Of a stretch of 64,000 nucleotides of DNA, positions 43,103 to 52,399 are shown one piece after another. Position 1 is the first letter of the stretch. Each line of letters starts with the position of its first letter. Made by a program: the position numbers and the translations under genes. The notes under the pieces were generated by a model. It was given only the letters and a program-made list of their open reading frames with translations. It did not search any database and was not told the DNA's origin. Source of the DNA: Pseudomonadota bacterium (GTDB lineage: Bacteria; Desulfobacterota; Desulfobulbia; Desulfobulbales; JAGXFP01); assembly GCA_018823285.1 (NCBI GenBank), contig JAHJIQ010000076.1, forward strand, positions 32,141-96,140, read 5' to 3'.

Positions 43103-44038
43103 TCAACTTCTTTTATTCCCTGGCAAAAGGGTTAGCGCATTTTTCTTGCAGAATCCAACGCAGATACCACAACCGCTGCAACGGCTATTGATGAAAACCA
43201 GTTGCTTTGATTTTTCTGTTTTCGTCCGCTTTAATGCGCCGGTCGGACACATGCCACTGCATAACGGGCAGTGATCACAATTTTCTGAAATCTTAAGTTC
43301 ATACAGAAACGATTTGAGGAACTCCTTTTCATCCGGTTCTGTCGCCTTTCCCAGAGCAACTTGAAGTCCCAGGGAATTTCTGGTGGGAAGTTTGGCCTGG
43401 CCGGAGGCTGCAGACGGTGTCTTGTCGGGGATATTAACGATCGCTTCGCTTGCGTATTTCAGAAAGAATCTGCGGGCTGTTCCTCGGTCAATCCCCGGCA
43501 GGTCATCTTTCGTGAAGGCGAGTCTGATCTTGACGTGGAGATGATCTGAGGCCCGGTCCCGGATATTTGATAATCTTTTTTTAATAAGGGGCAGGCAATG
43601 ACCGTTAACACAATCAGCGCAAGGTTCAACATCAAGAAGGACGTCGCCTCCGGCAAGAGTGCTGATTGCGGCGAGAAGAGATTCCGAGAGAAAACCGAGG
43701 CAGGGAATTTTTATCTTTCCTTCACTCTGTCGGCCTTTGCTGCAGGAAAGGACGGCGATTCTCCTGACGGTGACACTCTCAAGAAGCATCTCAAGATCAA
43801 GATCATCGGTCAGGGCATCGTTGGGGCAGATCGCTGTACAGCGCAGGCAGCCGGAGCATTTTTCTTCGGCAAAGGAAATTGTCCTGCCGTTCAGGGTCAG
43901 CGCACCGCTCGGGCAATCCTCAACACAGGCCAGGCATTCGCTGCCTCTGAAACGGGCCCGCAAGCAGCGGCGCGGTTGTAACGAAACTGCGGGTTTGCTC
44001 ATCGGGGCAATTCTGTCAAACAGCAATCCGCTCAGCAT
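43103..44038 (-). CDS. Polyferredoxin-like 4Fe-4S protein
   Basis: 311 aa from ATG 44038 (AAAGGATC before it); this overlaps the chaperone gene by 23 nt. Clusters: CLACVEDCP and CSGCLRCTAICPNDA near the N-terminus, a CADCVNGHC in the middle, and CDHCPLCSGMCPTGA plus CSGCGICVGFCKKNA at the C-terminus, i.e. about four [4Fe-4S] sites and an extra Cys-rich pair. It probably carries electrons to or from the molybdoenzyme system. No membrane segment. Confidence 0.82.
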   Translation of the reverse strand: MLSGLLFDRIAPMSKPAVSLQPRRCLRARFRGSECLACVEDCPSGALTLNGRTISFAEEKCSGCLRCTAICPNDALTDDLDLEMLLESVTVRRIAVLSCSKGRQSEGKIKIPCLGFLSESLLAAISTLAGGDVLLDVEPCADCVNGHCLPLIKKRLSNIRDRASDHLHVKIRLAFTKDDLPGIDRGTARRFFLKYASEAIVNIPDKTPSAASGQAKLPTRNSLGLQVALGKATEPDEKEFLKSFLYELKISENCDHCPLCSGMCPTGALKRTKTEKSKQLVFINSRCSGCGICVGFCKKNALTLLPGNKRS

Positions 44039-44696
44039 GATCCTTTCCCATTTCGTTTGCAACGGTCGGCTGTGTCAGGGTTGAGGCTTCACTTTCGACA
44101 AAATGGTCGAGGCAGTCGGCAAGATGACTATAAAATCCGTTGCCGGTATTTTTTCGAATGTCTTCGCAGAATTCAGGAATCCAGGGGCCAAGCAGTTTTC
44201 CCATGAATGCGGATTGCAGGTCGGCAAATTTTCGGGCATCGCTGACCTTTTTTTCTTGTGCGGCCTCTGCCTCGCCAAGGCAGAGGAAATGCATGAATTC
44301 CAACTCAAGGGCGATATGGTCCGGCGCTTCCCGGACCTCAACCGACAATCCGGCCTTCTGATACATTTTCTGCACGGCCAGGGTCGAGTCGCCCATCAGC
44401 CTGTTGCTTTTCTCAAGATAGACAGACCCGTACGGAGGGGCGGCAAGTTCAAAAGGACCGACAAACAGTCGGGCGTATTCGACAGCCATCTCGTCGCCGC
44501 AATTTTCGGCAAGCGCCGCGGTCATGCTCATTGCCGCAGCGGCTGCCTTCTCGTTGCTGCAGATGCCAAGAAGCGATGCGAGGTTCTCGCACAGGTGTTC
44601 CTTTTGAAAAAGCGCCTGGTCCGGTTCGTAAAAACAGGCGGCCAGGAGCCTGAAACAATTGCTTCGCTGTATTGTCAATTCCACGGCGGTTGTCAT
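44016..44696 (-). CDS. TorD-family molybdoenzyme chaperone (ArrD-like)
   Basis: 226 aa, all-helical. Motifs typical of TorD/DmsD: NCFRLLAACFYEPD, LFVGPFELAAPPYGSVYLE and EAPDHIALELEFMHFLC. These proteins bind the twin-arginine signal of a Mo enzyme until cofactor is inserted. It follows the arrB-like gene, so its client is likely the ArrA-like protein. Function by family and position. Confidence 0.88.
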   Translation of the reverse strand: MTTAVELTIQRSNCFRLLAACFYEPDQALFQKEHLCENLASLLGICSNEKAAAAAMSMTAALAENCGDEMAVEYARLFVGPFELAAPPYGSVYLEKSNRLMGDSTLAVQKMYQKAGLSVEVREAPDHIALELEFMHFLCLGEAEAAQEKKVSDARKFADLQSAFMGKLLGPWIPEFCEDIRKNTGNGFYSHLADCLDHFVESEASTLTQPTVANEMGKDHAERIAV

Positions 44697-44730
44697 GGCA
44701 CTCCATTTATCTCATGAAAAAATCAGGGGG

Positions 44731-44768
44731 AAAGGCCGGGCGCTTCGCCTATGAAACGCCCGACCTTT
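44731..44768 (-). terminator. Hairpin between arrB-like and chaperone genes
   Basis: AAAGGCCGGGCG (44731-44742) pairs with CGCCCGACCTTT (44757-44768) with one mismatch, in an 80-nt gap. On the reverse strand only TTT follows. It may reduce downstream expression. Confidence 0.4.
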
Positions 44769-44776
44769 TTCAGTCA

Positions 44777-45544
44777 TTATGAACGGGTACTGTAATCGCG
44801 GATATAAAACACATTGGGTTTCGTACCCGCTTCCGGTTTGAGCGTCGTTCCTTTGTGTTTGGTGAGCAGTTTGGCCACCTCGCTGTTCGGGTCGCTCCGG
44901 TCGCCGAAAATGCGGGCGCCGGCCGGACAGGAATCCACACAATACGGCAGTTCTCCGTTGGCGAGCCGGTGGGCGCAAAAGATGCATTTTTCAACGATAT
45001 TGGAACGGCGCACATCATCGTAATCCGGGTGGGAATATCTGGTCCGGTGCGGAGGGGTGTCGCCGGCAAGTGCGGCGATCCCGGCGCCTGATGTGGTAAT
45101 GCCGGGGATCAATTCGGTTTTGTCGGTAAAAAACGCCTGATAGGGCGCCCCCTCCTCGTTATAACTGATCACACTGTATTCCCCGGATGCACCGTCCCCG
45201 GTCACCTCTGTCTTGCTGTACGGACAGGCCTCCTGACAGGCCCGGCAGCCGATGCAGCGTTCATCGTTATGCATGGTGATGCCGTCCGGCGTTTTATACA
45301 TGGCCTTGGGCTCAACCGGGCAGGCTTCAACGCATGGTGCGTCGGAGCAATGGTTGCATAAAACAGGTGTCGTCTTGTACCCGGTATCTGGAAACTTGCC
45401 CGTTGTCTCGTGAATGAAGTCAGCCCAGTTGTGGGTCTGACCGTTTTTCCTGAGCGCGGTATTGTTTTCAGTTTTGCAGGCAAGGGCGCACGCCCCGCAG
45501 CCCACACATTTCCGTAGGTCTATAATCATCGCGTATTGCGTCAT
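44777..45544 (-). CDS. arrB: Respiratory arsenate reductase-like Fe-S subunit
   Basis: 255 aa with four [4Fe-4S] clusters: CVGCGACALACK, CNHCSDAPCVEACP, CIGCRACQEACPYSK and the late CIFCAHRLANGELPYCVDSCP. This is the DmsB/NrfC-like electron-transfer pattern. The C-terminus ends NVFYIRDYSTRS. No membrane subunit follows, as in Arr systems where the quinol oxidase is separate (CymA or equivalent). Directly downstream of the large subunit by 20 nt. Confidence 0.85.
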   Translation of the reverse strand: MTQYAMIIDLRKCVGCGACALACKTENNTALRKNGQTHNWADFIHETTGKFPDTGYKTTPVLCNHCSDAPCVEACPVEPKAMYKTPDGITMHNDERCIGCRACQEACPYSKTEVTGDGASGEYSVISYNEEGAPYQAFFTDKTELIPGITTSGAGIAALAGDTPPHRTRYSHPDYDDVRRSNIVEKCIFCAHRLANGELPYCVDSCPAGARIFGDRSDPNSEVAKLLTKHKGTTLKPEAGTKPNVFYIRDYSTRS

Positions 45545-45564
45545 AGCTTAATCCTCCCCTTGCC

Positions 45565-48138
45565 TTAAACTCGTTCGATTTTAACGCCGGTGAACCCGCC
45601 GTTTCGCACATTGCCGCCGCTCAGCCGTTCGGTATCAAAGGGCATGAGGGTGTTGTTGTTGCCGCCACGCGGTTCAGCCTTGGTGTAGTCTTTTGCCGCT
45701 ACCTTGCCGTAGGCCCAGTGGCCCTGACCGAAAGCCTTGGCCACCGTCCCGGGTCGGATTCCTTCCCAGAGACGGGCAGTGCAGTCGATAGTGGCTGCGA
45801 CTGAAGTTACACGAAGGGCATCGCCATCCTTGATCCCGAGTTTTTTTGCATCGGCGGGGTTGATCTTGAGCACGTCCTGATGGCCAACATCGCCTGGATC
45901 GACATGCTTGAACTCGTTATACCACGGGCTGTTGGCGCTACGGCCTTCACGGTTCAGGCGGGACTTGTAGTCGATAAAGGTGAAGGGGTATTCCGCCATG
46001 CTGCCGTACCGGAAAGGCGGTTCATAATGGGGCACGAAGGCCAGTTCCCCGGCAGCCGTATAGTTGCAGGCGGCCAGGATGTCATCAACCGTGGTCTTGT
46101 GCTTTTCGGCGTGTTTCTCTAGGGCATGCTTGAGGGTTTCACTGTAGAACTCGAACTTGTGGGTAACGGTACCCTTGGTGGTTTTCTTGCCGTCTTTTTC
46201 TTCATCCTTGCCGAACTTGCCGCCCCAGCGCTTCTTGTATGGCTGCGCATCGGAGTTCCACATGCCGCGTTTTTGCATCTCGGCCCAACCGTTGATCTTG
46301 TCGCCGCCGACATCCTTGCCGTTCCAGAGATCCTGGGTGTAGTATTTGACCGCATATTCGGTAAACTCTTTGGAATTGGTCGCTTCCTTGCCGGTTTCCG
46401 GGTCCTTGAATTCTTTTTTGAGGAAATCGATCAGGTTCGGAAAACCGCGTTCGGCAAACTTTTCACCTAGCATCCACGGGAATTCGGTTTCGTCATTGAT
46501 CACTTCCCACATGGGTTTTACTACCTGTTGCAGCAGGGTGCACTGGGCGTAACGGTTCTGTTTCTGCTTCACCCAGCAGAGTTTTTCGTACATGGAGCTG
46601 GCACCCGGCAGGACGATGTCGGCATACTGGGTCATTTCCGAGGCGTGGGTGGTGATGTGGGCAAAGAAGGGGATTTTTTCCATCGCCTTCTCCCAACGCT
46701 CGGCCCCGGTGCAGGAAAAGACAAAGTTGTTCATGTAGCCTACCGCAACTTTGATCTCGTATGGGTCTGACGCCAGGATACCGGTGGCGGCGTTATTGGT
46801 GATCACGCCGCCGCCGGGCTTGCCCTCTTTCAGGGCGGGATGGCTCTTGGTGCCGCGCTGGTCGATTTTTTTGTTCTTGGTGCCCTTTTTGGCTATTTCG
46901 TCCTGATAGGCATCGAGTTTCGGCATATGCTTGACCGGCACTTTGTTTGAGGGCAGGGTGCCGCCCACATTATCGATGCCGCCGACCAGACCGTTCAAGG
47001 CGTTGACCGCCATGGCGGAATAGGCGCCACGGACGTGCATGGCAGCTCCCGGTCCCATCCACACCGCCACATTCGGCGCCGCCTTGGCCATGCCGCGGGC
47101 CACCCGGACGATCTGCTCCTCGGGAACTTGAGTGATCTCGGCGGCCTTCTTCGGTGTCATGTCCTTGACCGCAATATTCCACCACTTGACCACCCCATGG
47201 GATTCCTTTTCCGCAAAGGTTGCTTCGTCAACTTCCATCCCGGCCTTGAAACGGTTTTTGCCGTCGGTAAAATCACCGACAAACTCCTTGAACCAGAGCC
47301 CTTCGGAAAGCAAAACATGGGCAATGGCCAGGGCCAGGGCGCCATCGGTGCCGGGCAAGAGCGGCAGCCACTCCTGGGCCTTGGCCGCGGTGTTGTTCAG
47401 TTTCGGGTCAACAACGGCCACGGTGGCCTGGTCGAGAACATCGCCCAGCCTCTTGATGGTGGCCGGGACCAACCGGTTGCTGCTCACTGGATCACAGCCC
47501 CAGACCAGAACATACTTTGAATTGCTGATATCGTAGTCTCGGTAGCCCCACATGCCTTCGGTGTAGTAGGCGCCGAAATTTTCGGCCTCGGCGCAGATGG
47601 AGCTGTGGGAGAGGTTGTTGGGTGAGCCGAAAATCTTGGTAACGCCGTCATAAATGATATCCCGCATGTAGGTGTACCGGCCGCGCATCAGCAGATATTT
47701 TTCCGGCTCGCCGTTGTTGCGCAGTTCCATCATCTTGTCGGCGATGGTATTGAAGGCCTCATCCCAGGAAATGGGTACGAATTTGGGGTCGATGCCGCGC
47801 CCTTTTTTTGGATTCGTACGCTTCATGGGAACCTTGACCCGGTCAGGATCATAGACCTGCTGCAGGGAAAGATGACCTCTGGGGCAGACAGACCCGTCAT
47901 TTTGTTTTGATAGGGGATTTCCCCGCACTTTGACGGCCCGGCCATCCTGGACGAAAATCTCCACCGGGCACCAGGTCGTGCAGCCCTGGCAGGTGGAGGC
48001 CTTCCATTCACCGGGCGCTTCGCCGATTTGTTTATTGCCGTGTGATTCCGCAAAGGCGTTCATGACCGGCCTGCCCATGGATGCGGCGGCGCCCGCCGCC
48101 ACCGACAACTTCAGAAAATCTCTTCGTTTGATCTTCAT
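45565..48138 (-). CDS. arrA: Respiratory arsenate reductase-like molybdoprotein large subunit
   Basis: 857 aa from ATG 48138 (GGAGAGAGCTTG before it). The twin-arginine signal IKRRDFLKLSVAAGA sends the folded enzyme to the periplasm. The [4Fe-4S] site is C-x2-C-x3-C-x27-C starting STCQGCTTWCPVEI, the spacing described for ArrA. Further ArrA-like segments are DPKFVPISWDEAF, MRGRYTYMRDIIYDGVTKI, and SPNNLSHSSICAEAENFG with the Mo-ligand Cys. It would reduce arsenate to arsenite in respiration. ArxA-type arsenite oxidase is the nearest alternative, but an NrfD-like subunit is absent. The surrounding ArsC, ACR3 and ArsR genes support an arsenic substrate. Confidence 0.8.
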   Translation of the reverse strand: MKIKRRDFLKLSVAAGAAASMGRPVMNAFAESHGNKQIGEAPGEWKASTCQGCTTWCPVEIFVQDGRAVKVRGNPLSKQNDGSVCPRGHLSLQQVYDPDRVKVPMKRTNPKKGRGIDPKFVPISWDEAFNTIADKMMELRNNGEPEKYLLMRGRYTYMRDIIYDGVTKIFGSPNNLSHSSICAEAENFGAYYTEGMWGYRDYDISNSKYVLVWGCDPVSSNRLVPATIKRLGDVLDQATVAVVDPKLNNTAAKAQEWLPLLPGTDGALALAIAHVLLSEGLWFKEFVGDFTDGKNRFKAGMEVDEATFAEKESHGVVKWWNIAVKDMTPKKAAEITQVPEEQIVRVARGMAKAAPNVAVWMGPGAAMHVRGAYSAMAVNALNGLVGGIDNVGGTLPSNKVPVKHMPKLDAYQDEIAKKGTKNKKIDQRGTKSHPALKEGKPGGGVITNNAATGILASDPYEIKVAVGYMNNFVFSCTGAERWEKAMEKIPFFAHITTHASEMTQYADIVLPGASSMYEKLCWVKQKQNRYAQCTLLQQVVKPMWEVINDETEFPWMLGEKFAERGFPNLIDFLKKEFKDPETGKEATNSKEFTEYAVKYYTQDLWNGKDVGGDKINGWAEMQKRGMWNSDAQPYKKRWGGKFGKDEEKDGKKTTKGTVTHKFEFYSETLKHALEKHAEKHKTTVDDILAACNYTAAGELAFVPHYEPPFRYGSMAEYPFTFIDYKSRLNREGRSANSPWYNEFKHVDPGDVGHQDVLKINPADAKKLGIKDGDALRVTSVAATIDCTARLWEGIRPGTVAKAFGQGHWAYGKVAAKDYTKAEPRGGNNNTLMPFDTERLSGGNVRNGGFTGVKIERV

Positions 48139-48196
48139 CAAGCTCTCTCCCCAGTGTTGTTTATTTAGGTGAAATCCCTCGGAATGAATTCAGATT

Positions 48197-48234
48197 CTAT
48201 CACAACTGATTGTAAAAAAAACATTTTGTGATAG
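48197..48234 (-). promoter_or_regulatory. Inverted repeat upstream of arrA (candidate operator)
   Basis: CTATCACAA (48197-48205) and TTGTGATAG (48226-48234) are a perfect 9-bp inverted pair, 20 nt apart, in the arrA leader, about 60-97 nt before the start codon. The spacing is too long for a simple hairpin operator but suits two regulator dimers, with TGTGA half-sites. The regulator is unknown. Confidence 0.5.
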
Positions 48235-48357
48235 GGGAATGTTTGTGGTGTTGTTGCGGAAGTTGCCGATTAAATGATGAAATATGGTGGCTGGTGCCAG
48301 GGAAAGATGTCTGCGTCGGTTAGGAAAAAGGTGTCTGTTTTCGGCGAGTTGTGGCTA

Positions 48358-48831
<474 letters not shown>

Positions 48832-48867
48832 ATACAGCTCCGTAGAGTTGGACTTCTCTGTTTCTTG

Positions 48868-49015
48868 AACATGCACAGCGAAACGCATTCCCCGCAGCTC
48901 GGAGTGTCGCAGGCTCCCTTACCTGCTGCGGGGTTAGTGAGCGAATCTGATGTAAGTATCCTTCCTTACGGAGATTCCCCGTGGCTCGAAGTCTAGCGCT
49001 TATCTGCCGCGGGGA
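48868..49015. repeat. Family-3 dispersed repeat (CATGCACAGCGAAACGCATTC type)
   Basis: Two arms: GAACATGCACAGCGAAACGC then TTCCCCGCAGCTCGGAG (48868-48906), and a second with GATTCCCCGTGGCTCGAAG and CTGCCGCGGGGAGC (about 48969-49017). CCCCGCAG/CTGCGGGG inverted halves could form a stem. Related copies at 51.03-51.09, 52.10-52.20 and 63.00-63.05 kb. Confidence 0.65.
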
Positions 49016-49078
49016 GCTTCAATAATTTCACCCGAAAGGCGGTAAGACTTATCCAGACTTTACCATCTTTAAACGAAT

Positions 49079-49184
49079 TCATAGCTTCCTGTAAACCATT
49101 AACAGTAGACCGACAGCCGTGGGGCCGGTGATCATCTTGACACCGGCGATCATGAAGAGGATGGCCAGAACGTAGTTTTTGAAA
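49079..49184 (-). pseudogene. C-terminal remnant of a membrane protein gene
   Basis: The frame ending TGA at 49079 reads ...KIFKNYVLAILFMIAGVKMI then TGPTAVGLLLMVYRKL, like the last helix of a TauE/SafE or similar transporter. No upstream part in frame. It follows the hairpin at 49190. Weakly supported. Confidence 0.35.
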
Positions 49185-49189
49185 ATTTT

Positions 49190-49221
49190 AAAGGGCTTTC
49201 GAGTAATTTCGAAAGCCCTTT
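49190..49221 (-). terminator. Terminator after the receiver-kinase gene
   Basis: 13-bp perfect stem AAAGGGCTTTCGA (49190-49202)/TCGAAAGCCCTTT (49209-49221) with a 6-nt loop, then on the reverse strand TTTAAAATTTTC. It lies 29 nt after the stop of the receiver-kinase gene. Confidence 0.75.
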
Positions 49222-49249
49222 GTGGTGGAGGTCGGGCCGGGAGATGGTC

Positions 49250-50524
49250 TTATGAAAGTCCGTACCCTGGATGCATCCTGTTGCCCGTCGGGATGCGGTA
49301 CGACCTCCGGTCCGGTTTTCTGATTGCCGGCACGGGCAGGGAAAAGATGAAACGGGCGCCATCGGTGGTGCTTTCGTCCCGGACCTCGCCGCCACATCTG
49401 CAGGCAAAAAAATCTGCCATGTTCAGTCCCAGACCCAGCCCTGCATGGCTGTGGGCATGATTCTGCCGTTTGGCCGAATCAATGATTTTGGACTGCTTGT
49501 CGTCATGGACCGCTGAAAAGGAAACGGTCTCGTTCTCCACGACCACCTGATAGAATGGACCGGCGCTGACAATTCTGTAGTCTATCCGGCCGTGTCTTGG
49601 GGAATATTTAATGGCGTTGTCGAAAAGATTGCGAACGACACTTTTCACCAGGACCTGATTCCCTATGATTATCGGCAGACGCCGATCGGCCTGGGTAAGA
49701 TTGCTGATATCAATGTTCTTCCTTGATTTCTCAAAGGCGAGGGTGGCAAGAACCGGGTTGATCACATCACTCTGCAGGTCGAGAAGGTTGTCTTCAAGAT
49801 GCCCTCTCTGGTCAATTGCCTGGGCCTGTGTGGCATATTCCTCAGAATGATCGATAAGTTTTCTGACCTGGGAAATCACCGACAGCAAGAGGTCTCTCCC
49901 GCTTTCGTCCAGGGTTTGATGATATTTTTTCAGCAGCAGCCTGGTTATCCCCTCCACACTGGACAATCCGCCATGGACATCATGCATGGACTGTTTGATC
50001 AGATTGGGAGGCAGCTGGCGTACGTGCTGCTGCTGATTGACCCGCTGTCTGCATCGCTCGACTGCATCCGACAGCTCATCCGCCGTAAAGGGTTTGAGCA
50101 GGAAATCATCTGCGTCTGCCCGCATCAGCTGCAACAACGTGGTGTGGCTGTCATCGCCGCTCATCATGATCACCTCCATGGACGGTCGATGTTCACGGAC
50201 CCACCGGAGAAGCTGGAAACCGTCCATTTCAGGCATCCGCACATCACTGATCAGCAGATCGAACTGGCTAACCTGCAGCATCTGGACCGCCTGCCTGCCG
50301 TTTTCCGCCATGTGTGCAAACATCTCGCAATCGTCAAGCATCATGGAAACGGCTTCGCGAAGAGAGGTGTCGTCATCCACCACAAGGACCCGCAGTCTCT
50401 GCATTTGACTGGTCCGAGGATCGGAGTGAGGGGAATCCTGCAGGGGCCTCCACCCAGCCGGGGTTATGGTTTCGATTGAACACTTCGTATTCTCTGCAAG
50501 TTGTTTGGTTCTGGAGTTATTCAT
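49250..50524 (-). CDS. N-terminal receiver plus histidine kinase-like hybrid
   Basis: 424 aa from ATG 50524 (GAGGACAGACAC before it). A receiver domain comes first (about 45-160: VVDDDTSLREAV, phosphoacceptor LLISDVRMPEMDGF, LLKPF), then a dimerisation helix with MHDVHGGLSSVEGI, which replaces the standard H-E-L-R-T-P box, and an ATPase domain (DNAIKYSPRHG, AGLGLGLNMADF). The altered H box could reduce autophosphorylation. It resembles a soluble hybrid relaying from a separate sensor, near the arr region. Function inferred. Confidence 0.75.
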   Translation of the reverse strand: MNNSRTKQLAENTKCSIETITPAGWRPLQDSPHSDPRTSQMQRLRVLVVDDDTSLREAVSMMLDDCEMFAHMAENGRQAVQMLQVSQFDLLISDVRMPEMDGFQLLRWVREHRPSMEVIMMSGDDSHTTLLQLMRADADDFLLKPFTADELSDAVERCRQRVNQQQHVRQLPPNLIKQSMHDVHGGLSSVEGITRLLLKKYHQTLDESGRDLLLSVISQVRKLIDHSEEYATQAQAIDQRGHLEDNLLDLQSDVINPVLATLAFEKSRKNIDISNLTQADRRLPIIIGNQVLVKSVVRNLFDNAIKYSPRHGRIDYRIVSAGPFYQVVVENETVSFSAVHDDKQSKIIDSAKRQNHAHSHAGLGLGLNMADFFACRCGGEVRDESTTDGARFIFSLPVPAIRKPDRRSYRIPTGNRMHPGYGLS

Positions 50525-51082
50525 GTGTCTGTCCTCGGTTTGAGAGCATCTTTCATTGAGCCGATGGAACCGGCCGGCAGTACTCATTTTATCCAGTGAA
50601 TTAGAAAACCGACCCGCAGTTACTTGGAAACTGCAAACGCTTACCTTTCGCTGCGGAGCGCAGCAGGTCGGACTCGTCCGTTCCGCTTTTCGATTATCTT
50701 TTCTGCAAGGGGGGTGCCAGCGGATGGGGATTTGCTCTAACTCGTCGATATGATAAGAGATAAAAATATTCAGCAGGAGATTTTTGTGAGGAGTTGGTTC
50801 AGAAAAGTGAATGGATTTTACTACACCCGGCTACGATGCAGGGATGGTTTTCATGACGAAGGTCCTGGAATCATGAGAAATTATGCTGTGTATGGATTTT
50901 TCTACAGATCGGCATAAGAATATTAACCTGGTGTAATGAAGCAAGTCGCAGGGATTGCGTAATCAGTCGCAGGCCCTTGTTTAATGAGGTTTTGGAGAGT
51001 TGTCTGCGATATGGAAATTTGCTCTGTCTCAGGGGGGGAATACCTCACGGCTCGAAGGCTCGACGTCTCTGCCGCGGGGATT
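50525..51082. other. Intergenic region with family-3 repeat and no clear gene
   Basis: 558 nt. A weak 55-codon frame (ATG 50750 to TAA 50917) has no ribosome site or family and I do not call it a gene. Positions about 51025-51090 hold a family-3 repeat (CTGCCGCGGGGATTTCATTGC) whose end runs into the lipoprotein gene's stop. Otherwise promoter DNA for the receiver-kinase gene, which I could not resolve. Confidence 0.4.
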
Positions 51083-52075
51083 TCATTGCATGAGTTCGAT
51101 CACGGCACTTCGGACCACTTCAAACAGATCGTCCTTCTTGCACTTGCACAACCTGTTGACCCGATTGACAGGTTCCTTGCTTTCGGTATCAAGCAACCTG
51201 AGGCTTAACGAGAAAGTCTCGCCGACCAGGGAGATACTTCCGTACACCATCAGCTTGGTTCCGAGAGCCTTTCCCATATCCGACAGGCAGTTGTTGTCCG
51301 TGCAGTCGCCAACCAGCTGCTGAAGGGACAGTCGGTTGGCAAGCGCCTCGATCTCCTCACGACTTACCGTAGAGTAACTGCCGAGGGCATGGATCTCATC
51401 CTTCAGATAGCTGGTCATGATCTCGGCCAGATCATTATCGACACCGCCGATGGCCTCAAGCTCCATGACCGCCATCTTCACCTGTTCGCCCTGCTTTTTC
51501 CCGCCAGCCTGAGAGGCGGTCTGAAAACCTTCGGCTTTCGCGGTGTCCGCCGGCGGGACGGTTGGTGACGTATTCGGGCCGGTCCTTGCCTTTTTGTTCT
51601 GTATCGATGCAAGCTCGAAAGGTGAATCGGTTTCGAATATCAGCCTGCAGTTCTCCAGGTTTTTTACGGCCTTGGACTCCTCTATCAACATTGCATTCCA
51701 GGCCGAGATTTCGACGAAATACACCTGATCGGCTTTGACATAGAGAGGCAGCTCGGATTTTTTATAGATCGTGTCCGGATAACTGGCGCCATACGAGAAC
51801 ATGTATTTCCCGGGGTTCGAATAGATCGTCAGATAGGTTCTTTCCGCAAGCGCGCCGATGCGATGATCATCGATAAATACATCATAGATGGCGGCCTTGC
51901 CTGAAAACAGGACATCCCCGCGATAGACATACAGCAGGGCCCTGCCCGGCGGCGGCTTCATCCGCCGGGCCTCCGCATCGTGTTCCGGCAGGGCGAGCGG
52001 CACCTTCGGTGTGCAGGCAGAGAGCAGAATTAGAAGAATGAATGCACAGAACGATGCGGCAACTCTTTCTCTCAT
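51083..52075 (-). CDS. Lipoprotein with DUF2846-like and CsgG/FlgO-like domains
   Basis: 330 aa from ATG 52075. Lipobox LLSAC (about residues 16-20). The first mature domain (about 40-150: ALLYVYRGDVLFSG, VFIDDHRIGALAERTYLTI) looks like the DUF2846 type. The C-terminal domain (about 195-330) resembles CsgG/FlgO-like nucleotide or peptide-binding regions: MAVMELEAIGGVDNDLAEIM, STVSREEIEALANRLSL and GKALGTKLMVYGSI. A Pro/Thr linker joins them. Role unknown; possibly an outer-membrane surface assembly protein. Confidence 0.68.
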   Translation of the reverse strand: MRERVAASFCAFILLILLSACTPKVPLALPEHDAEARRMKPPPGRALLYVYRGDVLFSGKAAIYDVFIDDHRIGALAERTYLTIYSNPGKYMFSYGASYPDTIYKKSELPLYVKADQVYFVEISAWNAMLIEESKAVKNLENCRLIFETDSPFELASIQNKKARTGPNTSPTVPPADTAKAEGFQTASQAGGKKQGEQVKMAVMELEAIGGVDNDLAEIMTSYLKDEIHALGSYSTVSREEIEALANRLSLQQLVGDCTDNNCLSDMGKALGTKLMVYGSISLVGETFSLSLRLLDTESKEPVNRVNRLCKCKKDDLFEVVRSAVIELMQ

Positions 52076-52102
52076 CAAAAAAACCTTTTGAAATTGGTTT
52101 GA

Positions 52103-52200
52103 ACATGCACAGCGAAATGCACCCCAAGGGCGCTGCCTTCGGGGCGCATTCCCCGCAGCTCGAAGTCTCACGCTGGTCGGTCTCTGCCGCAGGGGATGCA
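52103..52200. repeat. Family-3 dispersed repeat copy
   Basis: GAACATGCACAGCGAAATGCAC, an inserted CTGCCTTCGGGGCGC and CATTCCCCGCAGCTCGAAGTC, then CTCTGCCGCAGGGGATGC. Shares the left end with 48868 and 62999. It lies just upstream of the lipoprotein gene, within the leuA-lipoprotein gap (52076-52399). Confidence 0.65.
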
Positions 52201-52399
52201 ATACTTTGTTTACAACCTCGCGGTGCCGGGGTCAAACCTTAATTCTTTGCTCTTCGGTCAACTCGGCACCGCGGTCTTTTCCTTCACCCAGTCAAGGCCA
52301 CTCCGGGCTGAGGGGTGGAAGCTGAATTTACGCATCGCGAATTGCAGTTGTCCATGCCGCCCCGCCGACCTCCGCGGAGTGTTCACCGAATACCGCTCT

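Noticed and set aside
50750..50917. 55-codon frame in the gap before the receiver-kinase gene
   Set aside because: No ribosome site, no family and surrounded by repeat sequence.
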